A stretch of 64,000 bases of DNA from Acheta domesticus. Lineage: Eukaryota; Arthropoda; Insecta; Orthoptera; Gryllidae. A program made the position numbers and the translations under genes. The notes under the pieces were generated by a model, which had not been told where the DNA came from, searched no databases, and saw nothing but the letters and a program-made list of their open reading frames with translations. This document shows positions 56,930 through 64,000 of this stretch, one piece after another; positions within the stretch are counted from its first letter, which is position 1; each line of letters opens with the position of its first letter. Location of the stretch: NCBI GenBank assembly GCA_031308135.1, contig JAHLJT010008446.1, positions 165,032,006-165,096,005 on the forward strand, written 5' to 3'.

Positions 56930-57690
56930 AATAATGTGATTATTGTTTTCTCAATTACGAATAATAATTATCTCATTCTAGACAATTACTGACGTAAATG
57001 TAAATCAGATTTCTATGTGAGTGATTATTCAATAATTATGTAATTGTCTAAGGAGAAACAATTATAAATCGTATTGTTTTAAAATTTTTAGTGTAGAGAT
57101 GGGCTACATTGACAGATATGCTTAGTGTCTGTCTCTAGCAGATGTAATACCGCAATGGAGAAAGACACCTGATTCGAGCGAGAATGGTATTTTCTGAGAA
57201 GCGATACCTCCGTTTCGTACACAAAATATCTCATGATCTCTCTTTTCCTGCTATCTCCTCTCTTCCAGCTGTAATTCTAAAGATAGTTTTGTTACCCTGA
57301 CATTATGCGGTCCATGCAAACTTAGACTACTTCTGCAAATATCGGATATCGATATACTGTACAATTCCCAAGAAAACGACAGTGATAGAGATAACTCAGA
57401 TTCTCGCGCGTGATACGCAGATCCTCGCAGCAAATTTTGGAAATCTATAACTTGCGTATTATTCCACGAAGTATTTCATGCGCTGGCTCGTGACTGTATT
57501 TGAAGTATCATTCTACACCATACACCAGCGTGTGACTGACTCTTCAGCGATAACTCAACCTTATGCGCTTTCGCGAGATCGGCAGTCAATAGTCAAGATA
57601 CTCATAGTTTGCCACATTACGAACTCATTGTAAAATAATATGAACCTGTAATATTTGCAATTTTATGACGTGTGCATAATGCTTTGCAGG
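56930..57690. other. Unassigned stretch
   Basis: AT-rich to 57090, then moderate composition. No domain in the short frames. Confidence 0.4.
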
Positions 57691-57699
57691 GAGTGGTCT

Positions 57700-58018
57700 A
57701 TTTGTGATAAAACGTTGGATGATGGAACGCAGACATCTTATGTGAAAGTAAGGGGTTGAGAATATTTCATTGAAGCCAAAGAGAAGCGGCAAGTTTTTTC
57801 ATTTAAATGTAACTCACAAACTGAAGTCTACAGTAAGTTTAAGAGGGCAACACGGAAACGAAAAATTGTTTTCTGCTTACGTGAAGAGAGCCCAAAAAGA
57901 GTGTGAATCACTTCAACTACTTTCATCTATACCTCACTTAGTCTTCAAAACTCATTGTTTTATTTGTGAAGAGGAGGAACCACGAGACTTCGCGAAGAAA
58001 CAGATCAAAGCAATGTAG
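57700..58018 (+). pseudogene. TE-associated Cys-rich protein fragment
   Basis: Preceded by an acceptor-like TTTGCAG. One frame gives WSICDKTLDDGTQTSYVKVRG, then a stop. Another (57770-58018) gives FFHLNVTHKLK, VKRAQKECESLQLL and HCFICEEEEPRDF. Widely repeated arthropod proteins with a CxxC motif near the N-terminus and a second CxxC after about 100 residues have this layout and are usually transposon-derived. The assignment is from memory and tentative. Confidence 0.35.
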
Positions 58019-58019
58019 G

Positions 58020-58140
58020 CTTTCACGGCTGGATTATTACTATTAAAATACCTTCCAGGCTATATAGCCGTGGTCGATCGGACATTTCTGGTCCAAACGT
58101 TTCATCTACAACTGCGGTAGACATCTTCAGTGGTTACTGC
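58020..58140. repeat. Short repeat with a local CACGGCTGGA/AGCCGTG inverted repeat
   Basis: TTTCACGGCTGGATTAT and TATAGCCGTGGTC are partly complementary about 30 bases apart, followed by GGACATTTCTGGTCCA. The style is that of a widespread arthropod repeat flanking RTE/Penelope debris. Confidence 0.4.
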
Positions 58141-58450
58141 GTACTGTAGTCCCATCCAGCTGGCCTTGTCTTTTAGTTGTGAATACGTTTTCTGTGCACC
58201 TTTTAATGTACAAATCATGATATTTATATCATCTTCGTATGCTGTTGGTTGTATGGTTTTGTTTATCAGGGTATTCAACCTCCCAATTTCCATCTATCTT
58301 ATTACACATTTCAGAGTCAAATTTAAAAGTGTCGGTGTCAGCCCGTCACCTTGCTTGAGTCCCTGTATAATTTTGAAGGTGTCACTAATTTGTCCTTGTA
58401 TTTTCACCCCCGCTTCACTATCATCCATTGTAGCTTAAATAATTCTAACC
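58141..58450 (-). pseudogene. RTE-like LINE reverse transcriptase fragment
   Basis: The minus strand reads MDDSEAGVKIQGQISDTFKI near 58428-58369, then LKQGDGLTPTLLNLTL (palm entry) near 58360-58313. After a stop comes PTAYEDDINIM, where YEDD (near 58233) replaces the catalytic YADD, then KDKASWMGLQ. Both the stop and the Ala-to-Glu change show inactivity. Confidence 0.75.
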
Positions 58451-58859
58451 TGTTTAGCTGGTATTCCAGGATCATACAAAACATGGTACCCTCGTAGACA
58501 CAAAAAATGAGTAACGGCCCAATTCTGAAGTCCCTATCCTTCTGCACATTCTAGCAGCACTGTACGGAGGATAACATTTTTTTGGTTCTTCAATAATTAA
58601 CCATTACAAAATAACATTCTCTACCAACTGCCATCGCCTGAGAAGCTGATAGGGCAGATTTCTACCAGATTTCACCCAATCATCATCTCTAGTATGAACG
58701 TTCCCTATGATAGGTGTGTTCATCCTAAGGGTTGAGAGTATTGGCGCAGAAGGCACAGGGGGTGGGGTAGTCACGTTGCGTCCTAGTGCAAGCCATTGGA
58801 TCGCCTACAAGAAATATATCAATAAAGTTAATATCACACATTACAACATAAAATATGTA

Positions 58860-59187
58860 ATCCTCCTCTAAATATGCTGTCCTCCTCTATGGAAGTGAGA
58901 GTTGGGTCCCTAAAAAGAGCACTTACACACAATTACAAAGTGCAGAAATGAAATTTCTTAGAAGAACAAAAGGTTGCACAAGAGAAGATAGATTTAAGAA
59001 TGATGAAATAAGAGAAGAACTGAATGTGAAGAGCCTCAATGAAAGAATGATGAAGTACAGGAACAAGTGGCTACAACATGTGCAAAGGATGGATAACTCG
59101 CGTTTACCGAAGTTGGCCTTCCAATATAAACCAAGAGGAAGAAGAGATATAGGGAGGCCGAAAAAGAGATGGAGAGAAGTTCTGTGA
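58860..59187 (+). pseudogene. RTE-like LINE C-terminal fragment
   Basis: LLYGSESWVPKK near 58881-58916, then EMKFLRRTKGCTREDRFKND, RNKWLQHVQRMD and RGRRDIGRPKKRW, the conserved C-terminal block after the RT of RTE-type elements. The frame from 58948 to 59187 is intact, but no RT core precedes it on this strand; the RT piece nearby is on the opposite strand. Confidence 0.8.
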
Positions 59188-59383
59188 GGTCGCAACAGGC
59201 AGACGCCTAATCCTGGAAGTGAAGAAGAGGAAGAAGAAGACAGCATAAAATATTTAGCACTTGGAATAGAATTTGTGGATTTAAAAAAGTTTAATTGCAT
59301 TTTCCTCATTATCCAAATTTACTTGCGAAGATTCAATTTAGTAATATCATCCCCTCTTTTAATGCAAAACAACGTAAGTATGT

Positions 59384-59866
59384 GGGTCATTCCATATTAA
59401 ATCAACACAGTTTTAATTAAAATTTTACCTCACCATTTAGATTCAGATGAAATTCGACACATAGGTAGTATGAATGAAGAATAAGAAAACTACATATTTT
59501 GAGTAAAATATTTCCACCCGTTTCTGAAATACAGCCATGTAAAATTTTGTAAAATTGGGTTCCCAAAACTTTTAAATTGATGTAGAACCTCACCAAATTA
59601 AGATAGAGAGCTGGAACAGGTGTCATTTTGCAGCTTTCTTTATGGCCTTTTATATGATATACAACTCAATAGGGGTTGCGTTCAAAAAGTTTTTCAAATT
59701 TGAATTTAAAATTTTGATTTTGAGTTTCTTCAAAATGCTCATCTTCAAAAAAATTGAAAAAATTCTAAAATAATCCTTGTATATTTCCAAACAGATGGTG
59801 CAAGTTTAAAAATGGGACTGCAATGGGTTCATATGGTAATCTTATTTAAAATGCACAATATGTACT
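59384..59866. mobile_element. Second copy of the GGGTCATTCC MITE (3'-truncated)
   Basis: Aligns with 42690-43165 almost base for base and in the same orientation, from GGGTCATTCCATATT to ATTTAAAATGCACAATAT. It then diverges, and the right terminus is missing. Confidence 0.88.
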
Positions 59867-59975
59867 ACATATATTACAAACATTATACACACATTATGTA
59901 CTAACGTTTTATAATAAACACAAATTAATTGCCGTTGCTGTTTATGAGAAAAAAATTGTTAAATACTGAAACATT

Positions 59976-60223
59976 CGCGTCAAGCCAGCTCACACCCGTT
60001 TTCACCCTGAAGATACGTGGCAATTAATTCGAAATTGTGGCAATTAATTGCCAATTAATTAGCAATAAATTGTCTGAGTGTTTTCGTGGACCTGCGACCC
60101 GAATTTCACTGATGTGTGTGATGGCGTCGCGTCAAGCCAGCTCACACCCGTTTTCGCCCTGAAGATACGAGGCAATTAATTCGAAATTGTGGCAATTACT
60201 TGGCAATTAATTAGCAATAAATC
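59976..60223. repeat. Direct duplication of a 96-bp block, 152 bp apart
   Basis: CGCGTCAAGCCAGCTCACAC through TTAGCAATAAAT occurs at 59976 and again at 60128 with a few substitutions. A 56-bp unrelated spacer separates the copies. Each copy contains several near-palindromic GGCAATTAATTG/CCAATTAATT phrases. Confidence 0.85.
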
Positions 60224-60276
60224 ATTAGACATGTTTCATTCCGGTGAGCTGACATGGCTGTTCCTGCTTGACGCAC

Positions 60277-60388
60277 CTCTGGTGGAGATGGCGTGGGCGT
60301 CAAACAGCTGCTGGGCGCGGCCTCCGCGGTGGTGAGTTGCGACGTCGATGTGCGAGGTGAGGCCGTCACACTCCTTGCGTTTTTCCAC
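60277..60388 (-). CDS. Candidate 112-bp internal exon
   Basis: GC-rich island. On the minus strand a weak acceptor (CGTAACAG|GTGG, boundary 60388) and a good donor (CAGAG|GTGCGTC, boundary 60277) bound an open frame. It reads VEKRKECDGLTSHIDVATHH and RGGRAQQLFDAHAISTR. The alternative frame (RWKNARSVTASPRT) is also open, so the frame choice rests on protein-like composition. No family recognised and no partner exons found. Confidence 0.3.
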
Positions 60389-62660
60389 CTGTTACGCGAA
60401 CTGCGCATCCCTTGAATTGCGATGTAGGCGCTAGTTCGGTTGATCCGTCACTTGGAATAAATTCCGGTGACATAAATAACGGAAATTTGGATCAGTGAGG
60501 CCTGCAGGTATTGGCCATATCACGCGATAATTTTCTCCAATAAAATGTCTATCTCTCGTCTGACTTATTAAACGCGTGCTTATCTTACTCTCGAACACCA
60601 AGTAGAAGTTTCTCTCTAATGATTGCTGGCCTCAAGGAAATAATTCCCTGCTTCTCAAGAAAATACATGTTTACGTCTTTACGTCTGTCGAAAATGTTAG
60701 TGTTTTTTCTTTCCTCTGCTCGCTCGTGGCTCGACTCCTTATCCCCTCTATTTGGAAGATTCAGAGTTGTCACGTGATCAGTTTTTGGCGTTTGATTGGC
60801 TCAAGTGAACGTTTTCTAGAATTTTCCATGAACGTTTGTTGACAATTGGTCGGAGCCTACCCCTTCCCTTTGTGACCTTCTTAACTGTGGTTCTAATTGG
60901 TTGTCTTTGTAGTTACAGCGTGAGTGCTTCTGCGGGCTATTGTGAACGTTGATGAAGTGTTTACGATACTCCTGAGATGCGCCAGCCGGTCGCTACTGAA
61001 TTTTGCTAACATGGTTGTTCTGGTAATAAATCTGGCTATTGCCGCGACAATAGATTAGCCACGGCTGCAGGAAGCTACCCGTTCTCGTTTGGGGGGAGGG
61101 AAACGCCTCAAGGAGGGCATTCTGTGGAGGTTGTCTTTGTTAACTAAAGACGCGGGGTGACCCGGTGCGACCATCAGGCATTGCTCATCGCAGGGCTCCG
61201 GTGAAGGCGCGGCTGCTCGCTGCGGGTATAATGTGCCGTGACAGGAGGGTCTGTCGAATCATGCAGGGTGTCGACCCCACTCACTGCAATACCTAATTAT
61301 GGTTACCCGACTCACTGCAATCCTCATTATGGTTACTTTTCCTTTTACTCATAATTTGGCGCATATTGACAAAACATATTGTTGGTACAATTTTTTTATG
61401 AGTATTCTTCGGAACGTATTGTCGAAATAATTTTCTTATATCCTTCTTATTTTGGCTCTTATATCCCTCTTATTAAGGCTTCGGTTTAAAGATCCTCCGC
61501 GCGAGCGAGTGTAATCATTCACAATGCCAATCATTTTCTCACAATAGCATTTTCAAGCATGATAAAGTGAAACTAGAGCGCCGCCGCGAGATAGAATGGC
61601 AGGAAAGGGCTATTCTCCCGCTTTGGCCAGAGGCTCGGAAAGTAACCATTATTCAGCGCGCTCTAGCGCCTAAACCATTTTTCACAAATTTAAAGTTCAT
61701 ATATGCATTTTGTAGGACATGTTATCTACTTTAATTTTGTAAACAACAATTGTATCGATAGAACGCACAGATTTGAAGATATAAGTGAAGAACTAAAAAA
61801 GGACGAAATGTTTAGTATTTTTGCAACTTTCTCTGTGAACCCAGCCTTTTTTGAGGTGGAAAACATCCAATTCGAATTCATCACTCTCAAAAACATATAG
61901 AAACGATGAGAAAAAAACTTCCAGAATTTTTTTCTGGGTTGGATACCATTTGACTGGACTAAATGTTTTTCGAGATATCTTTCCGTAAACTTAACAAAAG
62001 CAATGAACACTGCCAACAGTGCAGTCTGCCCGGTTATGACGTGAGTTTTGCGGCCCTTTGCGAAGGGCCAGATTTCCTGAGTTTGGGTCCGGGTTGAAGG
62101 GAGGGGGAGCACGAGAGGGCGGTAGACTATAGGATTTGTTTGAATGATGTTCTTATCGATAGGTTATAGAATATCGAGCTCTCAGTTGCCGCATCGGTTG
62201 AAAGAACATCAGATTTGACATGAAAAGGCCGTAAATGTTAGATGTAAAATAACAAAAACTAACAATACCAGAATCCAATATTTGTTTCTAAGCATTTTTG
62301 GCATCGGCAAAATATCCGGTAAAAAAACAGCTTTGTTGCGATAAATGGTAATGAACAACAATGGGTCTCCTTTGCTTTTGTTCTTCTGAGGTTAAAAATC
62401 GAGGCAAATTTATTTGGAGCAAAGTGTAGCAAAGCAAAATGCATGACTTGCGCAAACGTTGATTTAATTTTAAACTGTATGTTCATGAAATGTGCACATT
62501 CAAAATAAGTGTTTGCGTGTGTGTGTGTGCACGCGCGCGCAAAGGTTGGGGAAAAGGAGAGAAATAGCGGCAAAGTGTCTATTTAGCTGCAGTGGGATGA
62601 TTTAGATGCACATTAGATGCGTGGCAAGTTTGTGAAATGCTTTGAATTGGGTTAGAGAAC
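60389..62660. other. Unassigned stretch
   Basis: GC-moderate to 61290. 61278-61342 has two tandem copies of ACTCACTGCAAT..ATTATGGTTAC. 61655-61690 has a stray hairpin-family phrase (CTCTAGCGCCTAAACCATTT). The 128-codon minus frame at 61726-62112 has no recognisable domain. Confidence 0.35.
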
Positions 62661-63143
62661 ATGTTAGAAATAAAAATGAAAGCCCCCAATGCGCTTTGTC
62701 TACAGGTGCATCACCTAAAAATCCGGTCTTCAGTTATCACGTTCAAAGCAACACGCGGCAGTTCAAAACTACCGCTAATTTGTGCACTTATGAGTGAACG
62801 TTATATTGCTTGCAACATGCAGCAGCTCAAATCATTGCCAATCAGTGCAGTGCATTCGCGAATGAACGGTAGCATTCACGGAACTCACAGCCAGCTGGAA
62901 CTATATCAATATGAACAAGATGAACTATTAATCAAGAAACTGCTACTGGAATCTTGTTGTGTCCTCTTCCGAGGTGTTGCCATCCTGCCTCCTCGCTCCG
63001 ACCCTGCCGCTAGCAGACGGGCTTCCCTCGCTTCTCACTGTTACGTCACATCGCCCTTCTTCATGCAGCTGCGGACCGGCCCTCACCGCTCGCTTCCAGA
63101 GCGAAGTACACGATCGCCACATCAAATCCATCCGAGCAACTGA
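62661..63143 (+). CDS. 160-codon ORF of unknown nature
   Basis: The longest uninterrupted frame outside obvious transposons, apart from the gag. It starts MLEIKMKAPNAL and ends HQIHPSN. It has no signal peptide, coiled coil or motif that I recognise. Its composition changes from average to GC-rich at about 62945, as if two sequence layers were fused. It may be a chance frame. Confidence 0.2.
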   Translation: MLEIKMKAPNALCLQVHHLKIRSSVITFKATRGSSKLPLICALMSERYIACNMQQLKSLPISAVHSRMNGSIHGTHSQLELYQYEQDELLIKKLLLESCCVLFRGVAILPPRSDPAASRRASLASHCYVTSPFFMQLRTGPHRSLPERSTRSPHQIHPSN

Positions 63144-64000
63144 TTCAACTAATGTGAAATATGTCTAGCCACTTCACAGCAACATTTGATAATCTAAAGT
63201 TAAATCTAAAGTTTATCCATATTAACAATCAAATAGTGCTAAATGAATTTTAAAACATCAATCTAATGAACAATTTTAATGTCAACAATATAAAACTAAG
63301 CGAAATACATGGGACTCAAACTAATAAATCCCGTTCAAAGTGGCATGCTTCAATGCAAACTATGTCAATCATTCAGTATCAAACTACTCATGTAAAACTA
63401 AAAATTAGTTCTTAGAATCATTTCATTCCCATTAATATTAAGTTAATGTAAGTTTATCATACAAGCGAATTTAAAGGTTATGTTCATGTGTTTTCCAATT
63501 AATACAAGTCCTGTCATTCATGCGCATTCAAGGGTTGTGCTTCATATGTTTCGTGCTACCAGAATAAAATAACGACGGGTAACATTACCATGGGTAAAAC
63601 ATTGCCACAACTTCAAAAAATTTAAGTAGCACAGTCTGTATCGTAGATGTATTTGCTGCCTGAGTTCCCATAGTTAGCTACCTCTCTTAAAAACATTGTA
63701 TACAATCGTTTGTTGCATTGGGTTACAGTTACTAAAATGTCCGTAAAATGTATGGTGTATTCTGTTGCAGTCAAATCTCGTAATCGAAACTTCGTTAATT
63801 TTGGATTAATTGAGTTGAAATAAACGACATAAATAAGTAAATATATCAGGTCCGAGGCACGCTATGTTGTAACAATAAGTATTCACATAAACAAGACAAA
63901 ATGTATTAATAGCATATTGCGATGAGCTGCACAGCTCGCGCGGACCCAAATCTGGGTTGCCTCCTGTCACGCCAAATTATGAACCCTTCCAATTCGTCAC
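63144..64000. other. AT-rich stretch to the window end
   Basis: Nothing recognised. Confidence 0.4.

Noticed and set aside
61726..62112. 128-codon minus frame
   Set aside because: No recognisable domain, and it spans sequence of uneven composition.
1..64000. CRISPR arrays, bacterial operons, rRNA genes
   Set aside because: None seen; all regularly spaced repeats are microsatellites or transposon-derived.

Overview
This is a repeat-dominated stretch of a large, AT-rich animal genome, almost certainly an insect. The evidence is the mix of element families: Ty3/Gypsy retrotransposons, Jockey-like and RTE-like LINEs, a CGGBP1-like hAT transposon, Tc1 debris, a DUF4817-type ORF, tRNA-derived SINEs and many microsatellites. 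A polyneopteran such as a cockroach, termite or stick insect would fit, but the species cannot be named from this sequence. There is no operon, CRISPR array, rRNA gene or complete host gene.

Layout. 1-2791: the 5' part of a Ty3/Gypsy-type element on the minus strand (LTR, tRNA-Lys-like primer site, broken gag, start of protease), split by a palindromic foldback insert. 2.8-5 kb: a foldback repeat family with ACTAGTGGTGC-type ends, plus tRNA-like modules. 6.1-8.6 kb: two long-TIR elements. 8.9-9.6 kb: a SINE and a fragment of the hairpin-tipped repeat. 11-12.7 kb: a degenerate non-LTR RT. 15.8-16.8 kb: an older RT relic. 17.1-17.8 kb: a hAT-like MITE. 19 kb and 36 kb: a duplicated exon-like segment. 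21-25 kb: a hAT-like element, a SINE, a tRNA-like hairpin and a third copy of the long-TIR element carrying a LINE tail. 27.8-30.5 kb: a Ty3/Gypsy relic on the plus strand missing its RT/RNase H core. 31.3-33.7 kb: a full-length but dead hAT element with a perfect 8-bp target duplication. 36.8-48.7 kb: a mosaic of the hairpin-tipped repeat, tRNA-like modules and a 732-bp MITE. 49.3-50.5 kb: the best copy of the long-TIR element, with an 11-bp target duplication. 51.7 kb: a LINE ORF1 zinc-knuckle relic. 55 kb: a DUF4817-like ORF. 56-57 kb: another hairpin-tipped repeat. 57.7-59.9 kb: TE-derived fragments and a truncated second copy of the MITE. 60-64 kb: mostly unannotatable sequence with one possible exon.

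Host coding signal is thin. The best candidate is a secreted-protein first exon with a consensus splice donor at 45308-45569 (minus). Weaker candidates are at 60277-60388, 43563-43830 and 34732-35070, all minus. The elements do not work together as a pathway; they are nested layers of insertions. The most notable structures are (i) a repeat family whose body is conserved while its terminal hairpin sequence is swapped between copies, (ii) a cluster of different tRNA-like modules inside the same block, (iii) a foldback element whose two arms have diverged from each other but are preserved between copies, and (iv) two near-perfect palindromes sharing a core, one of them inside a gag gene.
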